64,000 bases of DNA from JAWOLE01 sp963815655 (lineage in GTDB: Bacteria > Acidobacteriota > Thermoanaerobaculia > UBA5066 > Gp7-AA6), in contig CAWFHK010000001.1 of the NCBI GenBank assembly GCA_963815655.1, forward strand, positions 992,001 to 1,056,000, given 5' to 3'. Below the pieces are notes generated by a model, which saw only the letters and a program-made list of their open reading frames with translations, made no database searches and was not told the origin of the DNA. Numbering within the stretch: the first letter of the stretch is position 1; every line of letters starts with the position of its first letter. The position numbers were made by a program, and so were the translations under genes. Below, in pieces: positions 8,222 to 16,581 of the stretch.

Positions 8222-9105
8222 TCGACGTTCTGGACCTGCTCGCGGACCTTCTCGGTCTCGGATTTCATCTCGAGGACGTCCCGGGTCAGCTCGAGGTCGC
8301 GCGCCTTGGACCCCAGCGTGTTGAGCTCCCGCAGGATCTCCTGCGAGAGGAAGTCGAGCCTCTTGCCGACGGGCCCGTCGGCCGAATCGAGGAGATGGCC
8401 GAACTGCTCGAGATGCCCCTGCAGCCTCTGCAGCTCCTCGGCGATGTCGGAGCGGTCGGCGACGAGGGCCGCCTCCTGCTCGAGCCGGGCGGCGTCGAAG
8501 GCGACCTGCGGAAAGAGAGCCTGGAGGCGCTCGCGGAGCGTCGCGTGGATCGTGCGCGTGATCTCCTCGCGCCGCGCCGCGAGAAGCGCGACCTTCCCCC
8601 GCAGGAATCCGATGCGCCCGGCGAGGTCCGCTCCGACGAGCCTGCCTTCCGCTTCGCGCATCCCGACGAGCCCGGCGGCGGCTTCCTCCGCCACGCCGGC
8701 CACGGCGGAGACCTCTTCGACCGTGAACCCTTCCGCCGCGGCCTCGACAGAGAAGATCTGCGGGATCGTCAGCAGGTCGCGCGCCTCCAGGCTTCCTGCG
8801 ACCGGGTACTTCGCCGACAGGGACGCGAAGCGGGCGAGCACGGCCTCGAGGAGCCCCTCGTCGATCGCGACTTCTCGCGCGGCGCCGGCGCCCCGTTTGA
8901 CACGAAGGGTGACCTCGACCTTGCCGCGGGCGAGATGGCGGGCAAAGACGCGCCGGAGAACCGGTTCGAGCTCGTTGTCCGTCTCGCGCACCTTGACCGT
9001 CAGATCGAAAAAACGGTGATTGACGCTGCGCGCGACGATGTCCGCCGAGGCGTCCGGTCCCATCGGGCCATGCGCCCTCCCGAAGCCCGTCATGCTCCGG
9101 ATCAT
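8218..9105 (-). CDS. yicC: YicC family endoribonuclease-like protein
   Basis: A 295-residue YicC family protein. The N-terminus MIRSMTGFGRA and the C-terminal block FLSQEILRELNTLGSKARD are the conserved family ends. E. coli YicC is an RNase involved in small-RNA turnover; the biochemical role here is by family only. It overlaps the ABC exporter gene upstream and gmk downstream by 4 bp each, placing it in the usual yicC-gmk-rpoZ operon. Confidence 0.92.
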   Translation of the reverse strand: MIRSMTGFGRAHGPMGPDASADIVARSVNHRFFDLTVKVRETDNELEPVLRRVFARHLARGKVEVTLRVKRGAGAAREVAIDEGLLEAVLARFASLSAKYPVAGSLEARDLLTIPQIFSVEAAAEGFTVEEVSAVAGVAEEAAAGLVGMREAEGRLVGADLAGRIGFLRGKVALLAARREEITRTIHATLRERLQALFPQVAFDAARLEQEAALVADRSDIAEELQRLQGHLEQFGHLLDSADGPVGKRLDFLSQEILRELNTLGSKARDLELTRDVLEMKSETEKVREQVQNVE

Positions 9106-10976
9106 GGGGCCGCGCCCCCCCGCTCCCGGCCGGGGACCTCCTCCTCCACGGCGAAGAACTGCATGTCGTGAAGCCTGCGGTAGAGGCCCGGCCGAGTCAA
9201 GAGCTCGCGGTGGGTCCCCTGCTCCACGATCCGCCCTCCGTCGAGCACGACGATCCGGTCGGCGCGGCGCACGGTCGAGAGGCGGTGCGCGATGACGAGC
9301 GTCGTCCGGTCCTGCATGAGGTTCGCGAACGCGCGGGCCACGAGGGCCTCCGACTCGGAGTCCAGCTGCGACGTCGCCTCGTCCAGGATCAGGATCGGGG
9401 CGTTCTTGTAGAGGGCGCGCGCGATGGCCAAGCGCTGTCTCTGCCCTCCCGAGAGCCGCCCCGCGTCCTGGCCGAGACGTGTGTCGTATCCCGCGGGCAG
9501 GGCCTCCACGAACTCCTCCGCGTACGCCGCGCGCGAGGCTTCGCGGACCCGCTTCTCGGGAGGAGAAGACTGCCCGTAGGCGATGTTGTCGCGGGCGGTC
9601 GAGTCGAAGAGGATGGTCTCCTGCGTCACGACCGCGATCTGCCGGCGCAGGGACGCGAGCGCCGCGTCGCGCAGGTCCATTCCGTCCACGGTGATCGCTC
9701 CCGCTGTCGGGTCGTAGAGCCTCGGGAGGAGGTTGACGAGCGTGGTCTTTCCCGCCCCGGACGGGCCCACGATCGCGATCGTCTCTCCCCGCCGGATGGT
9801 GAGGGTGACGTCCCGGAGAACGGGCTCCCCCGCGTAGGCGAAGGTGACCTTCTCGTACCGGATCGCGTCGGCGAACGGGGGGAGTTCCCGCGCGCCCGGC
9901 TTCTCGACGATCTCGCTGCGGCTGTCCATCAGATCGAAGATCCTCCGGGCGGAGGAGAGCGCGAACTGCACGGCCATGTTGATCCGCGTGATGTCCTTCA
10001 ACGGCTTGTACATCATCATCAGGGCCGCCAGGAACGTCAGCAGGTCTCCCGGCGTCATCGCTCCGGCGTGGATCCGGGCGGCCGCGTAGACGAAGAGCGA
10101 CGCCAGCCCGACGCCGGCCAGCGTCTCCATGAGCGGCGAGTTGAGCGCCTGGATCCGAACGGTCTTCCGATTGGCCCGGAAGTAGGCCTCGTTGACTTCC
10201 TCGAAACGCCGCTCCTCGAACGGCTCCATCGCGTAGGTCTTGATCACCGGGTTGGCGCGGAGGGTCTCCGAGAGCAGCGCCCCCATCTCGCCGATCCGCT
10301 CCCTCGTGGCGGTCGCGGCGCGTCCGAGGCGCCGCGTGTTGTTGACGATCGGGAGCAGGACGAAGGGCGCGAGGGCGAAGACGAGGAGCGCGAGCCGGGC
10401 GTCGAGCGAGAAGACATAGACGAGCAGGAGCAGGAGAGTCAGGAACCCCTGCACGAGGTCGGTCAGATTGTGTCCGAACGCGTGCTGGATCTGCTCCACG
10501 TCCGAGAGCATCCGGCTCATCAGGTCTCCCGTCGAGCCCTGGGAGTAGAAGCGCGTGGACTGGTGGAGGAGCCGGCGGTAGGCCTCCCGTCGCAGGTCGC
10601 GCACCATCGCGACGCCGATCCCGTTCAACTCGAACTCGGAGAGATAGGAGAAGAGGTTTTTCGAGAAGAGCGCGACGAAGAGCAGCACCGGGACGGCGTA
10701 CCGGACCGAGATCCCCCGGGCCTCGGCGGCCCGGCGCGCCGCCGCGTACCCCTCGTCGAGCCACCGCAGCAGCGGACCGCTCTTGGAAGCCGCGGCGCCG
10801 CGCAGGCCGCCGAAGGACTGGGCGGCGCCCGGCCCGAGCGCGTCATCGAAGACCCGGCCGACCAGATACAGCATGGCCACGGCGGACAGCGACACGATCG
10901 CCATCGCGCCGATCGCCGCCAGGGCGCGGCCGCGATAGCGCGCGAAATAGCGGAGAAGCCGGCGGAATGTCCTCAT
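9102..10976 (-). CDS. MsbA-type ABC exporter (lipid A/lipid flippase family)
   Basis: A 624-residue half-transporter: an N-terminal six-helix membrane domain (about residues 1-320) fused to an ATPase domain. The ATPase has Walker A GPSGAGKTT, signature LSGGQRQR, Walker B ILILDEATSQLD and the switch His in VIAHRLSTV. Close MsbA family members flip lipid A-core, and lpxB lies 2.2 kb away, but the substrate cannot be read from sequence. An unusual charged insert (PGAAQSFGGLRGAAASKSG) lies in the first extracytoplasmic loop. It is the first gene of the yicC-gmk-rpoZ-coaBC-udg run. Confidence 0.88.
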   Translation of the reverse strand: MRTFRRLLRYFARYRGRALAAIGAMAIVSLSAVAMLYLVGRVFDDALGPGAAQSFGGLRGAAASKSGPLLRWLDEGYAAARRAAEARGISVRYAVPVLLFVALFSKNLFSYLSEFELNGIGVAMVRDLRREAYRRLLHQSTRFYSQGSTGDLMSRMLSDVEQIQHAFGHNLTDLVQGFLTLLLLLVYVFSLDARLALLVFALAPFVLLPIVNNTRRLGRAATATRERIGEMGALLSETLRANPVIKTYAMEPFEERRFEEVNEAYFRANRKTVRIQALNSPLMETLAGVGLASLFVYAAARIHAGAMTPGDLLTFLAALMMMYKPLKDITRINMAVQFALSSARRIFDLMDSRSEIVEKPGARELPPFADAIRYEKVTFAYAGEPVLRDVTLTIRRGETIAIVGPSGAGKTTLVNLLPRLYDPTAGAITVDGMDLRDAALASLRRQIAVVTQETILFDSTARDNIAYGQSSPPEKRVREASRAAYAEEFVEALPAGYDTRLGQDAGRLSGGQRQRLAIARALYKNAPILILDEATSQLDSESEALVARAFANLMQDRTTLVIAHRLSTVRRADRIVVLDGGRIVEQGTHRELLTRPGLYRRLHDMQFFAVEEEVPGRERGGAAP

Positions 10977-11099
10977 CGCCGCCCTCCCGAGAGACCGTGG
11001 TGTCGGCTCAAGACAGGGACATTAAACACTAGCGGGATGGTGAACGGGACGCGGAACCCGCTCACAGCGCGGCCGGGCCGGCTCCCTCCCGGCGGTCCG

Positions 11100-13013
11100 C
11101 TACGGTGCGGAGGCGGCCTCCCGCGCGAAGACCCCCTCGTCCGGCGCCGCCTCCATGGCGCTCATCCCCGAGGGCCGCGCGATCCACCTCGTGTACCAGG
11201 CCTCGAGGCTCAGCAGAAGCCACAGCTTGTTGTAGCGGCGCTGGGCCGCTCCCTCGACCAGGGTGCGGACGGCCGACGCGTCGATCACGCCGTCGCGCGC
11301 CAGGAGGCCTCGCTCGAGCCGCGCGAGGGCCGCATCCCGCTCCGGCCCCTTGACCCAGCGCTTGAAGGGGGGAGAGAACCCTGACTTGGGGCGCGTCCGG
11401 ATGGCCTCGGGCACGAGAGACTCGGCCGCTTCCCGGAAGGCGACTTTCGTGGCGCCCGGCCGGAGCAGCCGATCCGGCGGCAGGGAGAACGCGTACTCGA
11501 CCAGCCTGTGGTCGAGCAGCGGGACCCTCGCTTCGAGTCCGACGGCCATCGTCGAGCGATCCACGAGCGCGAGACCGTTGTCGGGCAGGTAGGTGTGAAG
11601 GTCGAGCCACAGGAGGCGATGCGTGATCGGAAGATCGGGCCTGTCGAACCTCCGGAAGAGGCCGGCGACGTCGCCGGGAGGGCGGCGCAGGACGCGCCGC
11701 TGCTCGGAGTCCGAGAAGAACCCGCGCACCGCGAAGTAGCGCTCGGCGAACTCCGGAGCCAGCAGGCGCGCCGTCCCCGCCAGGCGGCCCGCCTGCGGAT
11801 GCTCCGAAAGCGGACGGACGATGCCGCTCCAGACGGACGAGAAGACCGGTCCGAGGGCTCCCCACCTCCGGCGCCGCGACTCGTAGCGCATAACCGTCTC
11901 GTGCCAGCCGTACCCTCCAAAGACTTCGTCTCCCCCATCGCCGCTCAGGACGACCTTGACGCTCTGGCGCGACAGCCGCGAGAGATCGAGCATGGCGAGG
12001 GCCCGCGGGTCGTAGATCGGCTCGTCGTAGACCTCCGCGCACCGCGCGAGCGCCGGGACGAGGCCCTCCATCCGCAGCAGTTCCTCATGGTGCCGGGTCG
12101 TGAGCGACTGCGCCGCCATACGCGCGTAGCGGAGGTCGTCCTGGTCTCCGTCGGCGTAACCGACGGCGAAGGTCTCCAGCGCCGGGCTCTCCCGGGAGGC
12201 CAGGGCCACGATCGTCGTGGAGTCGAGCCCGCCCGACAGAAAGGCGCCCACGGGGACGTCGGAAACCATGTGGGACGAAACGGCCTGCCGCAGCCGCTCC
12301 AGAAGCTCCTCCGGCCCGTCGCGGACCGCGCGGGGTTCGAGACTCCAGTAGGGCCGCGCCTCGAGCCGCTCCCCGTCCGGTTCGTAGAGCAGCGCGTGGG
12401 CCGGCGGCAGCTTTCGGATGCCCGCGAAGATGCAACGATCGAACGGGACGTAGCCGTAGGCGAGGTAATCGGAGAGCGCGTCGGGGTCCAGTCGAGCGCC
12501 GACCGGGCCGAGCGCCAGAAGGGCCTTCGGCTGGGACGCGAACGCGAGACCCCCGGGCAGTCGCGCGTAGTAGAGCGGTTTGATCCCGAGCCGATCGCGG
12601 GCGAGGAGAAGCCTCCCCTCGCGTTCCGACCAGAGAGCGAGCGCGAACATTCCTTCGAGACGCTCGAGCCCCTCCGGGCCTTCGCGGTCGAGCAATCGTT
12701 GAGCGACCTCGGCGTCGCCGTCGGAGGCGAAGCGCTCGCCCTTCGACTCCAGCCGGGCCCGCAGCTCCCGGAAGTTGTAGATCTCGCCGTTATGAAGGAA
12801 GACGGAGCCTCCGCCGGAGGCGACGGAGGGCTGCGCGCTCCGAGGCGAGGGATCGAGAATCGCCAGGCGCCTGTGACCGAAAAGCGCCCGTCCGGACGGG
12901 GAGCGCCAGGTTCCGGAACCGTCGGGACCGCGCCGGGCCAGACGCTCCAGAGCGGAGTCGAGCGCGTTCGCGGGGAGCGGCTCGCGGCCGACCCAGCCGA
13001 CGATGCCGCACAC
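11100..13013 (-). CDS. Asparagine synthetase (glutamine-hydrolysing) family amidotransferase, copy 1
   Basis: A 637-residue AsnB-type enzyme. Cys2 (MCGIVGWVG) is the glutaminase nucleophile, followed by RRGPDGSG and HNGEIYNFREL. The synthetase domain has the PP-loop ATP site FLSGGLDST. It is a close paralogue of the protein at 16582-18468, with the same length, order and C-terminus. AsnB homologues in surface-polysaccharide clusters (including exosortase-associated ones) amidate uronic acids or protect other acceptors. The flanking lpxB and WlbA/WlbC-like genes favour such a role over free asparagine synthesis. The minus-strand ATG at 13013 is the only start that leaves Cys at position 2. Confidence 0.88.
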   Translation of the reverse strand: MCGIVGWVGREPLPANALDSALERLARRGPDGSGTWRSPSGRALFGHRRLAILDPSPRSAQPSVASGGGSVFLHNGEIYNFRELRARLESKGERFASDGDAEVAQRLLDREGPEGLERLEGMFALALWSEREGRLLLARDRLGIKPLYYARLPGGLAFASQPKALLALGPVGARLDPDALSDYLAYGYVPFDRCIFAGIRKLPPAHALLYEPDGERLEARPYWSLEPRAVRDGPEELLERLRQAVSSHMVSDVPVGAFLSGGLDSTTIVALASRESPALETFAVGYADGDQDDLRYARMAAQSLTTRHHEELLRMEGLVPALARCAEVYDEPIYDPRALAMLDLSRLSRQSVKVVLSGDGGDEVFGGYGWHETVMRYESRRRRWGALGPVFSSVWSGIVRPLSEHPQAGRLAGTARLLAPEFAERYFAVRGFFSDSEQRRVLRRPPGDVAGLFRRFDRPDLPITHRLLWLDLHTYLPDNGLALVDRSTMAVGLEARVPLLDHRLVEYAFSLPPDRLLRPGATKVAFREAAESLVPEAIRTRPKSGFSPPFKRWVKGPERDAALARLERGLLARDGVIDASAVRTLVEGAAQRRYNKLWLLLSLEAWYTRWIARPSGMSAMEAAPDEGVFAREAASAP

Positions 13014-13215
13014 TAGGGATCGGTCTCCGAGGACAGCACCGGTCCATGGCCTCGCCCCGATACCGTCCCGCAGCGAAATCTCAAGACGGTGGTCATGGCG
13101 GCAAGGATCGGGCCTTGAAACCGGCCCAGCAGATAGTACGACGAGGGTCGCTCGGAGGTTGCACGCGAGCGAGAGGCGGAGGGGAGAGTCCCCGTTCTCG
13201 ACGGGTCTGCTCGAT
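13014..13215. other. Intergenic gap asnB copy 1 - lpxB, nothing recognised
   Basis: A 202-bp gap between two co-directional minus-strand genes. It should hold the promoter of asnB copy 1, but no convincing promoter, RNA or repeat was found. Confidence 0.4.
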
Positions 13216-14328
13216 TCAACGGGATGGATCCAGGACCCGCAGGACGGCGTCGGCGGCCCGCTCGCTGCCGCCCGGCGGACCCAGGCGCTCCGACACGCGA
13301 GCGAGGCCGTCTCGCATCCGGCGAAGGCGCTCGGGAGATTCGAGGAGCGCCGCTCCCTCCCTCTCCAGCCGCTGCGCGTTGACCTCCTCCTGGAGCAGCT
13401 CCGGCACGACTTCCTCCCCCGCCACGATGTTGACGAGGGAGATCCAGGGGACGCGGACGAGGAGCTTTCCGACGGCGAAGCTCGCGCGAGAGGTCCGGTA
13501 GACGACGATCATGGGCGTTCCGCAGAGGGCGGCTTCGAGCGTCGCGGTTCCGGACGCGACGAAGGCGAGGTCGGCGGTCGCGAGGATCGCGTGCATTCCC
13601 GAGACGGCCAGCGTGATCCCGTTCTCCGCGGCCCCCGGAAAGAGGTCCTCCGGTAGTCCGGCCGCGCGGACCGCGATGATGTCGAGGTCGAGGCGCCGTG
13701 CCAGGGCCACGGCCGCTCTCGACATCGGCCGCCAGTGCCGGCGCAGCTCCGCGCTGCGGCTGCCGGGCAGGAGCAGGAGCCGCCGGCGCGTCGCGGGGGG
13801 AAGAGGGGAAGGCCTCTCCAGCCCCTCGCGCACGTCGTCCACGATCGGATGCCCGGCGCACACGGCATCGGCGCCGAGCCTCCGATAGATCTCGGCTTCG
13901 AAGGGGAAGAGCGTGATGATGCGGCGCGCCCGGAGGGCGATGGCGCGCGCCCTCCCGCGCCGCCAGGCCCAGACCTGCGGGCTGACGTAGTAGATGAGCG
14001 GGATGCCGAGGCGGGCGAGCCGCCGAGCGAGGAATCCGTGAAAGTCCGGGAAGTCGATCAGGACCGCGGCATCGGGACGCTCGCGCCGCGCGCCGGCCAC
14101 GAGCGCGCCCAGGGCTCGCACCAGGGACGGCAGCTTCTCGAGCACTTCGGAGATGCCGACAACGGAAAGGCTCTCCGAGGGCACGAGCGCCGAGAGCCCT
14201 TCCGCCCGCAGCCGCGGCCCCCCCATGCCGAAGGCGAGGAGATCCGGCCGCTTCTTCCGGAGGGCGGACAGCAGCCGCGCCCCGTGCTGGTCCCCCGAGG
14301 CTTCGCCGGCGGAGATCAGGAGTTTCAA
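13216..14328 (-). CDS. lpxB: Lipid-A-disaccharide synthase
   Basis: LpxB joins UDP-2,3-diacylglucosamine to lipid X to form the lipid A disaccharide at the inner membrane. The 370-residue protein starts MKLLISAGEASGDQHG, the classic family N-terminus, and has YYVSPQVWAWRRGR and CAGHPIVDDV in the expected places. The later SRSAELRRHWRPM and SGTATLEAAL blocks also match. Its presence argues for an LPS-bearing outer membrane. It is divergent (40-bp gap) from the oxidoreductase gene. Confidence 0.94.
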   Translation of the reverse strand: MKLLISAGEASGDQHGARLLSALRKKRPDLLAFGMGGPRLRAEGLSALVPSESLSVVGISEVLEKLPSLVRALGALVAGARRERPDAAVLIDFPDFHGFLARRLARLGIPLIYYVSPQVWAWRRGRARAIALRARRIITLFPFEAEIYRRLGADAVCAGHPIVDDVREGLERPSPLPPATRRRLLLLPGSRSAELRRHWRPMSRAAVALARRLDLDIIAVRAAGLPEDLFPGAAENGITLAVSGMHAILATADLAFVASGTATLEAALCGTPMIVVYRTSRASFAVGKLLVRVPWISLVNIVAGEEVVPELLQEEVNAQRLEREGAALLESPERLRRMRDGLARVSERLGPPGGSERAADAVLRVLDPSR

Positions 14329-14368
14329 GGGGAGCAGACTAATTCAAGTTATGAGATAACCGCGCGGG

Positions 14369-15481
14369 ATGAGCCGGACTCGGGACCCGGGGACGCGGTT
14401 GCGGGCCGCCCTCCTGGGCTGCGGGCGAATCGGGGATCGCCACGCGCGCATTCTCGCGTCGAGCCCGGAGTCGGAGCTCGTCGGCATGGCGGACGCCGAT
14501 CCGTCCAAGGCGGAGACCTATGCCCGCAGGCACGGGGGGCGCGCGTACGCCGACTTCTCCGCGATGATCGCTGCGGAATCCCCGGACCTCCTCGCCGTGT
14601 GCACCCCGTCCGGGATGCACGCCGAGGGCGTGATCGCCGCCAGCCGCCTGGGCGTTCCCAACATCGTCGTCGAGAAGCCGATGGCGCTGCGTCTCCCGGA
14701 CGCCGACGCCATGATCGCGGCGTGCGAAGAGAGCGGAAGCCGGCTCTTCGTGGTCAAGCAGAACCGCTACAACCTTCCGATCAAGAAGCTGAGAGAGGCG
14801 CTGCGGGAGGGACGGTTCGGCAGGCTCGTCCTCGGCGCCGTGCGCGTGCGCTGGTGCCGGCGCCAGGACTACTACGACCAGGCTCCCTGGCGCGGGACGT
14901 GGGCCATGGACGGCGGCGTCTTCTCCAACCAGGCTTCCCATCACGTGGACATGCTCGTCTCCATGATGGGCGAGGTCGCCTCGGTGAAGGCGATGGCGGC
15001 GACGCGTCTCGCCTCGATCGAGGCCGAGGACACCGGGCTCGCCCTGCTGCGTTTCACGAGCGGCGCGCTCGGCGTCATCGAGGCCACGACGGCCGCGCGG
15101 CCGGTGGACCTGGAGGGTTCCATCTCGATCCTGGGCGAGAACGGGACGGTCGAGGTGGGAGGCTTCGCGATGAACGAGATGACCGTCTGGAAGTTCGCCG
15201 ACGAGACCGCCGAGGACGCCGGGGTGCTGGAGCGTTACAGGACGAACCCTCCGGATGTCTACGGCTTCGGGCACCACGAATACTACCGCGACGTCTTTCA
15301 CGCGATCGAAAGGGACGAGCGGCCCTTCGTGGACGGCCACGAAGGGCGCAGGTCTCTCGAGGTCATCACGGCGATCTACGAGTCGATCGAGAGCCGGCGG
15401 GAGGTCCGGTTCCCGTTTGCGCCGGAGCGGTCGAAGCTCGGAAGGCGGGAGGCGGAGGGCGAGAGGCGAGCCGCAACATGA
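14369..15481 (+). CDS. Gfo/Idh/MocA oxidoreductase, WlbA/WbpB-like
   Basis: A 370-residue NAD-dependent oxidoreductase with a Rossmann N-terminus (GCGRIGDRHARIL) and the family EKPMAL motif. The segments VKQNRYNLPIKKL, WRGTWAMDGGVFSNQASHH and RVRWCRRQDYYDQ resemble WlbA/WbpB, which oxidises UDP-N-acetylglucosaminuronic acid at C3. It is followed with a 4-bp overlap (ATGA) by a sugar aminotransferase, the expected next step. The last dozen codons lie in a tandem 7-bp repeat (GGAAGGC, GGGAGGC, GGAGGGC, GAGAGGC), so the arginine/glutamate-rich tail looks like an intergenic repeat captured as coding sequence. Confidence 0.85.
   Translation: MSRTRDPGTRLRAALLGCGRIGDRHARILASSPESELVGMADADPSKAETYARRHGGRAYADFSAMIAAESPDLLAVCTPSGMHAEGVIAASRLGVPNIVVEKPMALRLPDADAMIAACEESGSRLFVVKQNRYNLPIKKLREALREGRFGRLVLGAVRVRWCRRQDYYDQAPWRGTWAMDGGVFSNQASHHVDMLVSMMGEVASVKAMAATRLASIEAEDTGLALLRFTSGALGVIEATTAARPVDLEGSISILGENGTVEVGGFAMNEMTVWKFADETAEDAGVLERYRTNPPDVYGFGHHEYYRDVFHAIERDERPFVDGHEGRRSLEVITAIYESIESRREVRFPFAPERSKLGRREAEGERRAAT
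15440..15470 (+). repeat. Heptamer tandem array inside the 3' end of the oxidoreductase gene
   Basis: Four consecutive 7-bp units (GGAAGGC, GGGAGGC, GGAGGGC, GAGAGGC) lie within the last codons of the WlbA-like gene and just before the start of the aminotransferase gene. Only one arm is present. Confidence 0.75.
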
Positions 15482-16563
15482 TCCCCCTCTCCCGCGTCAC
15501 GGTCACTCCGGAGATGAAGCAGGCGATCCTCGACGTCGTGGATTCCGGGCGGTTCATCCTCGGCCCGGAGGTCAAGGCCTTCGAGACGGAGTTTGCCGGC
15601 TACATCGGCGTCTCTCACGCCGTTGCCGTGTCGCAGGGCACCGCGGCCATCCAGCTCGCCGTGCAGGCGGTGGGCGTCGTCCCGGGCGACGAGGTGCTCG
15701 TGCCGTCCATGACGGCCTTCCCGACCGTCGAGGGAGTTGTCCACGCCGGGGCGATCCCCGTCTTCGTGGACAGCGACGCCTCGGGCTGCATGGATCCCGC
15801 GGACGCGCGCCGCCGCGTGACGGGAAAGACCGTCGGCATCGTCCCCGTTCACCTCTACGGGGGGGCGGCGGACATGGAGGGCCTGCACTCTCTCGCCCAC
15901 GACCGCGGTCTCTGGATCATCGAGGATTGCTGCCAGGCCCACGGCGCCCTGCACGCGTCCCGAAAAGCCGGCTCCATCGGCACGGCCGGCTGCTTCTCCT
16001 TCTATCCCTCCAAGAACCTGACGGTCTTCGGAGACGGCGGGATGGTCACGACCGACGATCCCCGGATCGCGGACCGCGTGCGGCTCCTGCGGGACCACGG
16101 ACGCAGCGAAAAGTCCCGGCACATCGAGATCGGCTACAACCTCCGTTTCAACGACATCCAGGCGGCCATCGGCCGCCGCCAGCTCGCTCTCCTCGAAGAC
16201 TTCATCGCGAAGCGCCGCGCAATCGCCGCGCGATACGACGCGGCGTTTTCCGGGACCGCGGGCCTGACCGTCCCGGGCGAGCGGCCCGGCACGCGGAGGG
16301 TCTATCACCTCTACGCCTTGCGCTGCCGCGACGCGGCCGCGCGCGGCGCGCTTCGCGAACACCTGAAGGCGCGCGGAGTCGAGACGGGCATCCATTACCC
16401 GATTCCGTGCCACCTGCAGCCGGCGATGGCCCCGCGCGGCGCGCCTCCTTTCCTCCCGGAGGCGGAAGCCATCGCGCGCACCACCCTCTCGCTTCCGATG
16501 TTCCCGACCCTGTCGGACCCGGACGTCGCGACCGTGATCGCGGCCGTCAGGGACTTCTTCTGA
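15478..16563 (+). CDS. DegT/DnrJ/EryC1 PLP-dependent sugar aminotransferase, WlbC/WbpE-like
   Basis: A 361-residue aminotransferase with the PLP lysine in FYPSKNLTVFGDGG and the family motifs EDCCQAHGA and YNLRFNDIQAAIG. These enzymes transaminate 3- or 4-keto nucleotide sugars. Next to a WlbA-like dehydrogenase, the likely product is a 3-amino UDP-GlcNAcA derivative on the way to 2,3-diacetamido-uronic acid; this is inference. Start ATG 15478 overlaps the oxidoreductase stop. It converges with asnB copy 2, leaving 18 bp and no visible terminator. The acetyltransferase and epimerase of such a pathway are not in the window. Confidence 0.9.
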   Translation: MIPLSRVTVTPEMKQAILDVVDSGRFILGPEVKAFETEFAGYIGVSHAVAVSQGTAAIQLAVQAVGVVPGDEVLVPSMTAFPTVEGVVHAGAIPVFVDSDASGCMDPADARRRVTGKTVGIVPVHLYGGAADMEGLHSLAHDRGLWIIEDCCQAHGALHASRKAGSIGTAGCFSFYPSKNLTVFGDGGMVTTDDPRIADRVRLLRDHGRSEKSRHIEIGYNLRFNDIQAAIGRRQLALLEDFIAKRRAIAARYDAAFSGTAGLTVPGERPGTRRVYHLYALRCRDAAARGALREHLKARGVETGIHYPIPCHLQPAMAPRGAPPFLPEAEAIARTTLSLPMFPTLSDPDVATVIAAVRDFF

Positions 16564-16581
16564 ATCGAGAGGGTTCCGCCC

